A stretch of 64,000 nucleotides of DNA from Trichoplax sp. H2 (GCA_003344405.1 NOWV01000283.1:1-64000); one strand, 5' to 3'. Counted from the first letter of the stretch, positions 13,501 to 26,450 are shown. A program made the numbers and translations. Notes: generated from the sequence alone by a model not told the origin.

Positions 13501-14158
13501 TTATTGTAGTCAAAAAAAATATGAAGAAGGATTGTCCATGTATCAGAAATCATTAAATATTCGTTTGGAAATTTCAGAAGAGAACAATTTGGATGTTGCT
13601 GATTCCTACAATCGGATTGGACAGGTATATTGTCACCAGCATAAATACGTTTATGCGCTGGATATGTATCATAAATCACTTCAAGTTCGACTGGAAGTAT
13701 TGGGAGAAGAAAATTTACAAGTTGCCAACGTACAGAATAAAATTGCTAATACCCACTTTCGCTTAGGCCAATTTAATGATGCCCTAAATATGTATCAGAA
13801 ATCGCTTAATATACGAAAAAAGTTGTTAGAGGATTGCCATGTAGAGATACTTAACTTATATACTAATTTGGGTAGCGTTTACAGGAAATTATCTAAAGTT
13901 GAAGAGTCTATAGCAATGTATGAGAATGCTCTCAAAATCCAAATTAAACTATATAAACGGAAAGATTCCAGGATTTCTAATACTCAGGAGATTTTAGCGA
14001 GATTGAAGCAGAAGCAAAATACTTCTTCATTTCCGCTTGGCCAGTTATCCTCTATAATCCGATATAATATCGGACAACGTTGCACTAGTCAACCTCAAAC
14101 CTCAACTGTTCAAATCGAGTCTACAATTAAATCACAAGGTTTGATTTTCATTTTATAA
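10540..14158 (+). CDS. TPR gene 1: kinesin-light-chain-type tetratricopeptide repeat protein (24 units), split start codon exon
   Basis: The main exon runs from 10628 to the TAA at 14156-14158. Its frame contains no early ATG. Upstream, ATG at 10540-10542 is followed directly by GTAAGA, and a good acceptor (ATTTCTTTACAG) ends at 10627. Removing this 85-bp intron (10543-10627) joins ATG in phase 0 to GAT TTC CGA AAG and gives a 1177-aa protein starting MDFRK. Residues about 30-110 form the N-terminal module shared by all TPR genes here, ending near DQIRLA. Then follow 24 consecutive units of 42 aa (about 110-1118) with the pattern VA-SY--IG--Y--Q-KY-EAL-MY-KSL-IRL--LG. The tail of about 60 aa resembles that of TPR gene 2 only loosely. 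There is no signal peptide or membrane segment, so a cytoplasmic protein-binding scaffold is inferred. The intron is a prediction. Confidence 0.85.
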
Positions 14159-14579
14159 AGTAGTGAGATGATTGTCCAGACTAAACGATAAAGGATAAAA
14201 CTGTAGACCTATTTGCTTTATAGCTTTATAATAATTTTATATTTCTCATTTTTAAATTTCTGTAAGCAGAATGTACGACGGAACTACGCAACGAAAGATG
14301 CCAAGCAGAAGACACTCTGAGTAATGCTAGCTTTGATCTCTAATTAATTTATTGATCTATTTAATTGGCATAATTTCAAACATTAAGATCAAATACTAGC
14401 AAAATATGGATTTATGATAAAGGCTATAATTGTAATAGATTGTATTAAATTCCATTTCACTTATAGATAATAATGGCATACCGGCTTATAATCCTGGAAG
14501 AATGGTAAGAATTATTCAGGATTTTCCTATAGAAATGCTTTTGGTAATAAACGAAATTGTATACTAGTGAACTAATTAG
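14159..14579. other. 3' flank of TPR gene 1, no gene seen
   Basis: AT-rich DNA following the stop codon. No canonical AATAAA was noticed close to the stop, so the transcript end is not located. Confidence 0.4.
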
Positions 14580-15027
14580 GCATAAAATTAAATAGCTGAA
14601 AATTACGGCTTTACATATCGATGCCCCTTTATGAATGCTAGCGTAAATATAGTCCGGTATAGATCAAATTTCACGATTGTAAAGATTGATTACGATATCG
14701 CATATCAAATATGCAATATTATTATTAATTATCATTATCATTATGTGTTGACTACTTACCATCATACCATTTTATTGCATCAAAAATTAGCAACAAATCG
14801 ATTATAGGCATAAAACTAAATTATCGTAGATTATAGCTCTGTATATCCATATCTCATATATAATGAAGGCTAGCACAAATACATACCCGTACGGATCAAG
14901 TTTAACGATTGTAGAAATAGATTACTATATCGCCAAATCAAATTTGCAATATTATTATCATTATCACTATGAGTTTTCTCCATAGCAGCATCTTATTGCA
15001 CCCAAAAGTAGTAATAAATCGATTTCT
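14580..15027. repeat. Tandem duplication, two copies of about 228 bp
   Basis: Copy A starts at 14580 and copy B at 14808. Both run GCATAAAA-TAAAT, then an A/G block, GAATGCTAGC or GAAGGCTAGC, AAATACA/AAATATA-, GGATCAA or AGATCAA, ACGATTGTA-A, GATTAC-ATATCGC, ATCAAAT-TGCAATATTATTAT, TATCATTATC, TTATTGCA and AAATCGAT. Divergence is moderate. Non-coding. Confidence 0.8.
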
Positions 15028-18000
15028 GTAGTTGGTGTTGTATGCAAAGAACTATTCAGACTTAATTAAAGATTTCATCGAGAACGCAATTTAATTTTTT
15101 AAACATTGACTATAGATGCAGTAAAATCTTTATAAAAATTGGATGCTGGGATCATTGTAAATATATATTATCTCATATTGTCCTGTACGTCCTTGCCGCT
15201 GCCAGAGAAGAACAGGGATGTGTGCCGTTTCTAAGTCTGAAAAATTTTACCTTTCTATCTTAAGCATTCGTATCATAACTATTTAGGAATTAGTGTTATC
15301 TACTAGTTTACAGTAAAAAATCTTTAATCATATATACTAAAGCACCCTAAAAAACTAATTTCTCACTGAAACGTATCATGTTAATCTCTGATGACTACGG
15401 TCCTGAATCTGCACCTGTCAATTTATAGAATCTTCCTTATGTCTTATTCTGATTTAGTTACTAGTATAGGAATGTGTCTTTTTAGTTTGCTCCTTATTTA
15501 ACTCAATACATACTGCTGATCTAATTGTGAGTTTCATTTCATGAAATATAGAAAAATAGAAAAACGCGAGAATCAAGATTATGTATAATGCAATAGGTAA
15601 AAAAATATTTCAACATTCTAGCAAATTAGTTGATGCAAGTTCCAATCCTGCAAGATATTTCAATATATCTTAGTTGAATGTAATTGTTAATATTAAATTT
15701 AACAATATTTATAACTTAGAGTTCTGATCTCCAAATGCAAAAGCAATCAATACTTAGCCGTCAATTTCAAATGGTCAAGACTAATTATTTTGTTATAATC
15801 TTGCAATATGGGTTCATAACGATGGTTTAGTTTATAATAAACAAATTTTGTATTATACTATATCAATATTAGACGTTAGATACGAAAATCAATCGATTAG
15901 GAACAATTTCTATACTTGAGTTTTAATTCTTATAGTAATAAAATTGATAATTTGACGAAATGTGCACTAATTGATAAAGTTGCAATTTCAAGAGCATTAT
16001 TTCCTAAAAACGATTCAAATTTTATTCTGACTAAGTTACTTGGGATACTCAAATATGATTCAAGTGTAGCCTAAAGATACAATAACTGATTTCTGAATTT
16101 AGATATAAAAATTTTCAGATTCTAAATTATTAGCCGAAGAACCATCAACGTATTTATAAACTAATATCTTAGTATTTTCAATATAATCCCATATTTGTTA
16201 CAAATTTCCATAAATGAAATACAAATTTGGATACATGTTAAAAGACTTAGTTTCTAATTAAGGATTTTGTAAAAGTTATAATATTCTCTTTTTATTGAAA
16301 CCTTTAAAGAAATATTGAAATTGTTCTCTTTTAATTATTATAATAAAAGATATTATACTGATATCGTACTCGTTAATATTTAATTTATCGCGGAAAGACG
16401 ACATAAAGGATGCAGTATTTGAAATAAGAACGTTACATATATTATTGAAAATTAGATTTGCCTCAATTAATAATTCCGTCACTAAGGTGATACTAACTGA
16501 TCCAATTGCCTAATTAAGTTAATTAGGCTAATTTGGTATTTTTGTGATGAAAGCTGCTCATTTATGCACCTATTTATTAGTTTAAACAAGTCAATTCTAA
16601 TATAATGACGAAGAATAAGTTCTATGGAATATTGCCATTTTTCCTCGAACGAAAATAAATGCAGTATAGTTCCGTTTGTTAGGTTTTTAGATAGTAGTAT
16701 GTAGATATCATGGTAGTAGTAGCGAATTCTTCCTGACTTTTACCTAGAAGTTGGGTTGAAGCCTATGACAATAGCCAACTTAGCTTCTTTATATTCGTTT
16801 AATTTAGTTGTTGTTAGGAATAAAGACGATATATAACAAAACTACTACTCAATTTTTTCAATCCAGAATTGTTACAACTGTTATTGCAACACAGCCACTC
16901 TTCACTTAACTCATATTACAGCATGTAATAGTGCTAATTAAGATTTTAACTATGCTGCTATATATCTTGCTAGAGGTCTATGCAACTCATCTTAATGGCA
17001 GGAAAGGAAACTCAAGCAAAATGTGAATTAAGGTATAAATAAAAATAATTCAAGGTCTATTGTATCATCATGTGGTATACGGCCTTAAATATAAGTTTAG
17101 ATGCAATTAGTCTAATTTTTTTATAGCAATAAATGGAAAAAATATTAATATTCTTCAAAGTATACTTTTTGTAATAATTTAGGTAAATTTGCTGGCAAAT
17201 AATGGCATCAAAACTCAACTTTACTATCGTATTTTTTGTAATCAATAACGTTGTAAAATTAAAACTGTGCTACATGAATAGATGGAAATACATTAGTATT
17301 TTTATTTATCGCTGTACGTATAATATAGGATTCAGAAAACAATTTAAATATCGCAAGAATCGAAATAGAATGATATCGTACTTGATGTTTTTGAGAAATA
17401 ACCTGCTTAGGAAGAAAACTGAAAAGATATTTCTGAGTAGCAGCAAATGAACAAATAATCTATTGGTAGATAGTTCAATATGTATAGTGATGATTTTCTT
17501 AACAATATGGGATTGCAATCCTCCTTAGAAGGTGAGATATTTAAACGTACAATAAAAGGTTCAGTGATGAGTATGTATTCGCCGCTGTCAGAAAGAAATT
17601 AGATCTCGATCCTTTATAAAATATTGATTGATATCTGTTCTTTGAATAGGTTAAAAATGTCAACAGAAACTGATACTTATTGTTGTCATTCATTTTATAT
17701 TACTTTATTCCATTATAAATAATTAAGCCGCTAAAGGTGAATTATTAATAATCTCTTGCGGTAACGGAAAGAAATAGCATAATTATTTAGCTGTATAGAA
17801 CTACTTTAATTTATATTGATACTCGATTAGTATATACCTTATATATAGATTCCGGTTATAAGGATATCACTCCCATTTAGAATTATAATTTGAAAATATA
17901 GCGTATTGTGCTAGTATACATACAGCGCTTATAATAATATTGAACATTTAGTTAGTATATTGACTTAGCATTTCACTGGTTTATAACAATTAGAGACTAT

Positions 18001-20651
18001 GGAAGCTATTTTGATCATGTCACTTTCGATATCTTAAGACCATATTTTTAATTAAGCTCTAGTTGAAATTAAAATTTAATCGTACTAAAATTGCAATGCG
18101 ATTTGATAAATATAAGTAAAACCAATTAATCAATCAAGCAGCCAATCAATCGATACTGCTTTTAAATATAAAATTGTTCAGATTTTTAAGAATTTCCCAT
18201 ATTTCTATGATATTTGAATTCTATCCATTGATTAGATACTTTCAATTTTCAATTTGTACTGAAAATTTAGGGAGGGTTTTTAGGAACATGCTAAAAGAAT
18301 AGCTAGCACTTGCTGCAATTTAAATTTCTATTTGCTAGAATTCATTATCATCCATATATAAAAGATTTTGTTCTATTGTTATAATACATTAAATGAGAAC
18401 ATACCCGATATTGTAGAAATAAGGGAATATCTACAACAATATCGATTTAATGCCGTTATGATTTAGAAGAAAAATAACAACTGGAGTAAACAAAACAATT
18501 TTTTAGTTCTCCTTTTTATATATTCCAATAATGTAAAATTACTACGTGTATATTATTATTAGAAATGTGTAGAATATTTAAGAATTTTAGCGGATTAATA
18601 ATCTATCCATTTCATATCTCATTTTTGCGATGAATTTATTTAACTTTATTTTGACTAATTAATTATCAGTTCTGTAATTGGTATTCAAAAAGACTATCCT
18701 ATTCCTAATTTATGAATGATATAAGGTCATAACAAGCAGGCTAACATTTGTTTTGCATTTAAATCATTGTGTGTAGGTATACAAAGTCTTATATAGCACA
18801 ATAATATTGTTATGTAGATGATAATAACCAAAGTACGTAATTAGTGATAGTTTCAGTTCAAATGACGCTATTAAAACTATGGTGCAAAATTATCTATTGA
18901 ATTATTTTATTCGGCTACAGTCAGATTAAACTTCGTCCTATTGCTAAGCTTCATATAGCTACATATTTTAACAAACATCTATCTATAAGATATTAGACAT
19001 GCATAAGATAGGCAAGTATTCTAAAGGTGTAACAATGTGTTCAATTACTATTTAATTCTAAATACGTAATAAATTACTGTGAACACGAACGAAAATATCT
19101 GATATTTAAGGCTAATAAATATTTATTTGTTTTTAAAAGCTATAATGTAAGTTCTAATGTTTTTACAGGAATCGAATAATTGTGTAAAACACTATTATTC
19201 TGTTTTAATAATGTTACATAAAGTATTAAAGGTATTTTATGTATAGATATTAAATATTAATTGATTTGATAATTCTATTAAGTAATAAACTAGAATAAGA
19301 ATAATTGTCTATAATCCATGGAAAGATCAATAGGGAAAACTTCACGAAACTATTATGTTTAGGTCATAACAAACTTACGAATAAATTTATCCTTCTGATT
19401 TGCATTACTTAAAATAAACAATTGTTTAGGTGAAATAACTGTACATGGAAGCAATTTATTGCTAGTTATCTTTTAGACTTAAAATTAAAATGGCCCTTTA
19501 TTATTACTATTTGGGTGGAGGGACAACGTTCCAATTTCTTTGATACTTTTAAATCTACTCTGAGAGCCATTATTTCATATAGTAAATTATTAAGTTTATA
19601 GGTTTATAAAAAACATACTTAGCAATATTTTTATCGGATCTTATTCAATCTGAATCAGAATGCTGACGATGAAATGGCAATAATTCAATTACTACCTTTC
19701 AGCGATTTACATGAAAAAAGACTTAATCCTATGTAATTTATACTGTAACGGAATGTTTAATTCTTCAACACAGTCGTATATTTAAACCCTAGGTAAAATA
19801 TGTACTGTGTTATTGACTTTCTGTAGTCTTACTATAGTTATGACGTCCAAAGGCAGAAACTTCCTGCTCATTAGTTACAATGTTGTTATGAATGGAAAAT
19901 GATTGTCTTTTCGTTATTTTAGGTATTTACAATTATCGTCATGGTAATCTCATCTTAATTCGCCACTTTATAGACGTTAATATTTATTTTTATAAAGTAT
20001 TGTTCCAGGTGTTAATTATACTCTGATGAATAATTTATATGAGGTAGAAATAATTACTTTCATCCTTTGCCTGGTGTATATATATCTTCTAAAGAAATGA
20101 AAGTTTGCCATATGCAGTTTGCATTAAAAGATGAAAGTTAGGACTTACATTCTATGCTAATATAAGTTGCAATTCCTAATTTCAATCTGTGAAATAACTG
20201 AAAGTCACATTGCAATGTTGGTGGTGTAAGTATTGATATCTATATCCATAGAATACTATTACGTTATCCTATCTATTTCCTGGTTTGGGTTGTTCTACAA
20301 AAGTCAACAGAATTAATCTTAGAAAAGATTTCAACAAATTTGATTGTAAAATTATCAGCATCACCAACTTTAAACTTGAAATTTACTCTCAAAGTCAACT
20401 GAAATTCATTTCATACATTGATTCTATGTATTTGTGCAAGTGATTATCAAAATTCGCATCATTATTTTAATAGAATAATTTTTATTTAGTCTATATCTCT
20501 ATAAATGTTTTAAGATTTATTTTTGTTAATTGCGTTATCGAAACTACTTTTCGATATCACTCACTATTGCTTGATATTTCATTCGCGTGTCGCCAACATA
20601 AACCAGTTGGGATTCTATTCAGCTAAGTAATCGACCAATCTAAGGAAGAAT
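15028..20651. other. Gene-poor AT-rich intergenic DNA
   Basis: No supported gene in about 5.6 kb. Overlapping frames on both strands around 17.05-17.5 kb are rich in I/K/N/F/Y and lack domain signals; they are best read as chance. An imperfect hairpin lies at 18406-18444 (listed separately). Confidence 0.45.
18406..18444. other. Imperfect hairpin, 12-bp stem with a 3-nt bulge
   Basis: CGATATTGTAGA is followed after 12 nt by TCTACAACAATATCG. The arms pair over 12 bp with a 3-nt bulge in the second arm. It is small and AT-rich, so chance is quite possible. Confidence 0.35.
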
Positions 20652-23642
20652 ATGGACACAACTCTAGAGTCGGTAAAGGATGAGATTCATTCTTTTTGTC
20701 TAAAAGGTCATCAGGCTTTTAGTCAGGGATGTCATCATCAAGCTAGATCACATTACATGGAAGCAATGGAAACAGTAAATGGTTTAGATAGCGAAAGCAT
20801 TGATCAAGATCGACTACTATGTGATTTGTACATCAATATATCATCAACTTTCCGAGAGCAACATCAATTAGTTCAGGCACTAAAATATTGCGATCTGGCA
20901 GTCAAATTAGCAGAAAGAATGGACGATCAAATCCGATTAGCAAGGTGTTTCGATAGTTTAGGCAGTATCAATAGAAAAAATGGAGTGTATGAAGAAGCAT
21001 TAGCCCACTATGATAAATCGCTTGTTATAAAATTAGAAATTGTCAGTGAGCATAGCTTAGATGTTGCTGATACCTTTCATGGAATAGGAGAAGTTTTCTT
21101 TATCCAATCTAAATTTAAAGATGCTTTATCTATGTATAAGAAATGCTTAGCTATCCGATTAGATCTACTGGAAAAGGATCATTTATTTGTAGCTGAAGCT
21201 TACCAATCTATCGCTAATGTCTATGCTATACAGTATGAATACGAATACGAAGATGCTCTTTCTCTATATCAGTTATCTCTTGATATTCGATTGAAAATGT
21301 ACAAAAATAATAATTTACTCATTGTTCAATCTTATAACAGTATTGGTCTACTTTATTTCTATAAATACAATTATGAATATGCTTTAGCGATGTTTAAGAA
21401 ATCTCTCAGTATCATTAACGAATTATCCATGAGCAATAATATCAATAGTACTCCTATCTATGATAATTTGGGTAATTTATACTTTCATCAGGGCAAAATT
21501 AAAGAGGCATTATCTCTATTAGAAAAGTCACTCCAGATCAAGATTGAAAATCTAGGCAATAATAATTTAAGTATAGCAATTACTTACAATTACATTGGAA
21601 ATATTTATCATTATCAATTAAAACACAGCGACGCTATATCAATGTTTCAAAAATCGCTTAAAATTAAACAAGAAATCTTAGGAAATAATAATATTGAAAT
21701 AGTAAAGTCATTGGATGGCATCGGTAATGTCTATTTGTATCAATTTAAATATAAAGAAGCACTCTCTATGTATCAAAAATCGCTAAAAGTTACTTTGGAA
21801 TTATTAGGAAGTAATACTTTAGGTAGTGCAAGATCCTATGCCAATGTTGGACTTGCTTATTTTGCACTATCCAAGCGCACTGATGCTTTATTAATGTATC
21901 AAAAATCTCAAGATATTTTATTGGAAGTTTTAGGAAATGACAATATCCATATGGCATATTCCTATTTATGCTTGGGACTCGTTTATTATCAGCAGTTACA
22001 GTATCATTCTGCTCTATCGATGTTTGAAAAATCATTAAAAATACATATAGAAATTTCAGGTCATGATGCATTAGAGGCAGCTTCTATGTATTATTTTATC
22101 GGACGTCTCTCTATCGATCAACAAAAGTATCAAGAAGCCATTTCAATGTATCAGAAATGTTTACGCATAAGATTAGAAAAACTGGGAAATAATCGATCAG
22201 AAATCGCTGATATTTATTATGCTCTCGGTTTAATCTATTTCCAACAATTGAAATATAAAGATGCTCTATTTATGTATAAGAAATCATTAAATATTCGCTT
22301 AGGAATAGTAGATAATAAAAAATCTCCAAGCGATGAAGTAAATAATAAAATAGGTATCACCTACCAGCATCGTACTAAATACCAAGAAGCTCAATTATTG
22401 TATCAGGAATCTCTCAACGAAGGATTCGAAATTTTAGGAGATTATCGTTTAGGAGTTTCTTCTCTCTATTATGATATTGGACTCATCCATACCAAACAGT
22501 TTCAATATCAAGATGGCTTGAATATGTTTCGAAAATCTTTAGCAATTCAAATTGAAGTATTAGGAACCGATAATCTAAATAATACTAAGCTACAAGAAAT
22601 AATGGGGCTATTATATAAATATCAGTTTTTATATGAAGAGGCTTTGCATATGTATCAAAGTGCTTTCCATATTAGATCAAAACTGTTGGGTAATAACAGT
22701 TTAGACGTAGCTAAAAATTATCTAAATATTGGAAAACTACACTGTGATAACTTTAGATATCTAGATGCTTTAACCGCATTTGAAAAATGCCTCCAAATTC
22801 AACAGCAACTACTAGAAGATAATCACATCGATATTGCCAATACTTTTAATTATATTGGGAGAATCTATAAGTATTTACTGAAAAGTAAAGAATCTTTGAA
22901 GTACTATGAGAAAGCTCTAGACATAGCGTTAGATACAGCAGGTAGTAAAAATCTTCATGTTGCTGAATCGTATCATGGACTGGCAGATGGATATTTTATG
23001 CAACATAAATTTAAGGATGCATTATCTAATTATACAGAAGCTCTCAATATTCGGCTAGAAATAGTTGGAAATCAAGATTTAGCGGTAGCTCAGTCGTATT
23101 ATGCTATCGCTAACATTCATTTTTATCGATCCAAGTATAGGGATGCCCTCTCCATGTACCATAAATCTCTAGATATTGTAACTAAAACTTTAGGAACTAA
23201 CAATTTAACTGCTACCATCATTTATAATGGTCTTGGAAATGTATACGCTAGACAGTCAAAATATGAAGTTGCTATATCAATGTACCAGAAATCGATCAAA
23301 ATTGGAATAAAATTAATGGGATATAATTATAACTTGATTCTAGCTAATTCATATCATAATCTTGGATTAGCTTACGAAGATCAAAGCAAATATGCTAATG
23401 CTTCTTTGATGTATCAAAAATCTCTCGATATTCAACTACAAATATTTGAAATCAATCACCCAAATGTTCGCGAAACAAATGATATCATTTCTAGTTTAAA
23501 TCGCAAACTGATGCAACCCAATTCCTCAGCTAGTGTAAGCCAAATATCAGTTAAAATTCGAAACAGAGTTCGGCAGCGTGGTTCAATCTACCTCTATTTA
23601 TCTGGTGTTCCGGCCTATCCAGCAAAAGGTTCAGGAAAATAG
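20652..23642 (+). CDS. TPR gene 2: kinesin-light-chain-type tetratricopeptide repeat protein, 996 aa (20 units)
   Basis: A single exon starts at the ATG in AGAATATGG and ends at TAG. Residues about 1-97 form the shared N-terminal module: a first TPR-like hairpin, then LLCDLYINISSTFREQ, and the DDQIRLARCFDSLG junction. Twenty units of about 42 aa follow to about residue 939; unit 3 is 2 residues longer because an EYEY stretch is duplicated. Spacer loops read LGNNNLE-like rather than the LG-xHPDVA of classical kinesin light chains. The last 57 residues are basic and serine-rich without repeats. It is closest in style to TPR gene 1, with the same orientation and 6.5 kb between them, so a duplication pair is likely. 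No signal peptide or membrane segment is visible. A cytoplasmic binding scaffold is inferred; partners are unknown. Confidence 0.93.
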   Translation: MDTTLESVKDEIHSFCLKGHQAFSQGCHHQARSHYMEAMETVNGLDSESIDQDRLLCDLYINISSTFREQHQLVQALKYCDLAVKLAERMDDQIRLARCFDSLGSINRKNGVYEEALAHYDKSLVIKLEIVSEHSLDVADTFHGIGEVFFIQSKFKDALSMYKKCLAIRLDLLEKDHLFVAEAYQSIANVYAIQYEYEYEDALSLYQLSLDIRLKMYKNNNLLIVQSYNSIGLLYFYKYNYEYALAMFKKSLSIINELSMSNNINSTPIYDNLGNLYFHQGKIKEALSLLEKSLQIKIENLGNNNLSIAITYNYIGNIYHYQLKHSDAISMFQKSLKIKQEILGNNNIEIVKSLDGIGNVYLYQFKYKEALSMYQKSLKVTLELLGSNTLGSARSYANVGLAYFALSKRTDALLMYQKSQDILLEVLGNDNIHMAYSYLCLGLVYYQQLQYHSALSMFEKSLKIHIEISGHDALEAASMYYFIGRLSIDQQKYQEAISMYQKCLRIRLEKLGNNRSEIADIYYALGLIYFQQLKYKDALFMYKKSLNIRLGIVDNKKSPSDEVNNKIGITYQHRTKYQEAQLLYQESLNEGFEILGDYRLGVSSLYYDIGLIHTKQFQYQDGLNMFRKSLAIQIEVLGTDNLNNTKLQEIMGLLYKYQFLYEEALHMYQSAFHIRSKLLGNNSLDVAKNYLNIGKLHCDNFRYLDALTAFEKCLQIQQQLLEDNHIDIANTFNYIGRIYKYLLKSKESLKYYEKALDIALDTAGSKNLHVAESYHGLADGYFMQHKFKDALSNYTEALNIRLEIVGNQDLAVAQSYYAIANIHFYRSKYRDALSMYHKSLDIVTKTLGTNNLTATIIYNGLGNVYARQSKYEVAISMYQKSIKIGIKLMGYNYNLILANSYHNLGLAYEDQSKYANASLMYQKSLDIQLQIFEINHPNVRETNDIISSLNRKLMQPNSSASVSQISVKIRNRVRQRGSIYLYLSGVPAYPAKGSGK

Positions 23643-23747
23643 AAATTGTTAAGATTGATTTATTAAGTAGCATTTATCACCAAATCTTTTTTCGAGTGAC
23701 TGCAATTCTTATAATCTACATTCGTTTAATCTTTGCTTTTACTGATC

Positions 23748-24119
23748 ATGCCAGCCGACAAAGCCGTAATCTTACCCAATTCCGAAATAATTTGCGATCG
23801 CAATAGTTTTAATATGGCAGGTGAGTAAATCAATAATACATATTTAAGTTTTAAAATTACAATTTATTAGAAATTCAATTAATGATATCCCTGAAATAGG
23901 TTAAAGAGTTTAACTTTACCACTGCAATAGATATATACTTTTTGAAAATTATTAAGCAATCTTTTTCCGTTTCGTGTGTACAATGTAGATGAAAAGCAGT
24001 CAGCGGCTGATCATGGTTCAGGATTGGTTAGAAATCTATATCTAAGCTTCATTTACTTATTTTTAGTTAGACTATATGCAACTGTTGATTTAAAGCGATT
24101 AATGGCAATCGGATGGTAG
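23748..24119 (+). CDS. Putative two-exon gene for a 67-aa single-pass membrane protein
   Basis: Exon 1 (23748-23820) starts at ATG, reads MPADKAVILPNSEIICD and ends in phase 1 at a strong donor GTGAGT (23821). A pyrimidine-rich acceptor ending TAG at 23988 restores the frame (G+AT gives Asp). Exon 2 (23989-24119) continues to a TAG. The coding length of 204 nt is a whole number of codons. The C-terminal half has one hydrophobic stretch (NLYLSFIYLFLVRLY) suggesting a membrane anchor, with a polar N-terminus lacking a signal peptide. It begins 105 bp after the stop of TPR gene 2 on the same strand. No family is recognised. It could instead be the first exons of a longer gene or spliced 3' UTR of TPR gene 2. 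Confidence 0.35.
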
Positions 24120-25959
24120 TGTAGTAGCCTTTTAAAATAGTTGTCATATAACCAAAAATTGGTTATAGACGATTAAAATAAGCTCAAATGCCAGTTGCTT
24201 AGATTATTATTTTTATCTTACTATAATTTTGCAACTATAAGATAATGATCTTGGCAATTTATAAAATTAATCGCTACTTCTTCAGATAACACACATCGAT
24301 TTTCTTTTGTTAATTAGAATGTTGATATCAGAACAAAAACCAGAATGTGTATGATTCAATAGCGAAAATTTTGGGTAAATGTCAAGAATTCAAGATCAAG
24401 TATTTATAGTTGTACCGACAATGCGACCATTTCCATAAAGCACGAAAAAATTTATACGCGATGAATGTCTCTTGTCAGCTAGGATTCTTTCAGGATGTAG
24501 ATTTGATTACACGTGTATAAATTTCGAATCCATGCTACACTTTTGTGTAATGCACTAATTTATAGTATTGGATTTAATGAAGTTTATATATGCGTATTGT
24601 CGAACATATTATATCGTTATGCTAGTGATAAATGTATCTATTTCAATATCCCTTTTCTCCAAAAGAAACCATTTTCCAATATTTAGTCTTTCTAATTGTG
24701 ATGTATAGAATTATCATAAAAACATTTTAAAATCAAATTTACTTTGCTGTCTTTCGACGATGTACAAAAATGCAACAATTTCATACGAGTTTTAAATAAT
24801 GGTCTGTACTATGAGGCCTTTATAAAATGAAAATTTGAAATACACCCAAAACATAGCGATTGCACCTTATAGTATTACTTTGTTTATATTAGATGAATCC
24901 TGCATGAGAATTAATAGTTGCAGACTATATTTCGGCATTTATTCCAGCGTTATCTATATTATAAGCACTTGCTTCTAAACATGATTCTGTTGAAATACAT
25001 TTTAGAATCGTTTTCCTCATAGGAACTTTAACTTAAGTTTTACTATGTTCTTAATAGTTTCGAAAATCAACAATCTGCTAAGATTTAGAAACTAATCACT
25101 TTAAATATTGAGATATACGGTAAAGCATTTGTTTACTTCCGGTAACTTACCATTTGATTCGGTATAGAGCTTTAAGCATGAAAGTCTAATTGTTAGATAT
25201 TAAATTTTCGTCTTGTGTTGCAATGAAAATTTTATTTGACAAAGATTTTGTTCTTAAATGTTTTTGACGTAACATATGTATCTAAGACTATTGTTATACG
25301 ATAAAACCACCATATGCCATATGCTATCGTAAATGAAAAGTGTGACTTAAAGTTAATTGCAGTTCTAATACGTAATTAATGTGTCCACGTTAGGATATTA
25401 TTTCCAAATGATTGTATCTTACTAGATCTATGTAAGTCGAGCGTTCTGCTAGTAAGTTAGTATATATCTATTTATTACGGTGTATCATAATCATCCAAAT
25501 TTCAACGAGATTATATAAGTAATTCTTTTACTTCTATCCCTGTTATACCAAGTTTCAAGTGAATATATCTCGATTGATATTTTAAAATCTTGCGCAGTAA
25601 ATCATCAAATAGCGAAATTAAATTTTTTCCATTAGTTATTTCGAATCAATGATAAAATGTTGAATTTTACGTCAATATGCTTTGAAACAGCTTTACCAGT
25701 TAAGCAATTATTGACTAATAATTAATACTATTGAATAGTCTAGATAAGTTCATATGCTACATTTTATGTTAATTTTGTTGCTCTTGTGGTTAATATGATG
25801 GTACCAAAAATCATTATATTAGAGAATTAATAAGTTAAGTATCGTACCATATATATCAGGAAAGCAGCTAGATAATAATTATTTTCAGATACTTTTCTTA
25901 AGTTCTATCTGATATTGACTTCATCATGATGTAGTTTAAGCTTGGCACAATTTCAGTGT
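24120..25959. other. Intergenic DNA, nothing recognised
   Basis: AT-rich DNA with short frames only; no exons with convincing splice sites and protein-like composition were found. Confidence 0.4.
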
Positions 25960-26450
25960 CAGATTTAATCAGCTCGAAAGTATAAAGTACAACTGGTACT
26001 ATAAGCTGGATATAATTAGTCTAATTGTAGGGTATTGAGATTACATTGTGATTCTAGGATATTCTTAAAAAAATATGAATCTAAGTATTCTATATTGTTC
26101 GTAACTGTAGAAATAATTTCGTTGTCCGCATTAGATGAAAACATAGTTTGTCATGTCTAGATATTTATTTCACTTACGGCCTCACCTATTTCTTACAGCC
26201 ATTCGATATTTTATGGACTATTACGCTGGATGTAATTAGCATAAGCGTAGTATATTAAGATTGTAACGTAATTTTAGTTTCTCTTTGAAAAATAGAAGTA
26301 TTCTATGTTTTTCTCAAATATAGATACGATTTAATTTTTGCTACCCGAAATATCGCGCCGCAAACATTATTTGGATGCTTCGTTAATTATTTCAGTTAGA
26401 ATCTCACCATTTTGTCTAGCCATAGGATGCTTCATGGACTATTATTACTT
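25960..26450. repeat. Degenerate tandem repeat, about 2.2 copies of a 221-bp unit
   Basis: GCTGGATATAATTAG at 26005 recurs as GCTGGATGTAATTAG at 26226. The block CTCACCTATTTCTTACAGCC before the second copy recurs as CTCACCATTTTGTCTAGCC about 221 bp later. The ends TTATGGACTATTA and TTCATGGACTATTA match. Divergence is high. Non-coding. Confidence 0.65.

Noticed and set aside
13176-13679. 167-codon frame antisense to TPR gene 1
   Set aside because: It lies wholly within the repeat array and its pattern recurs with the 126-nt period; it is the complement of the real repeats.
17057-17518. Overlapping frames of 62-82 codons on both strands
   Set aside because: The composition is that of random AT-rich DNA (I, K, N, F, Y), with no domain and conflicting strands.
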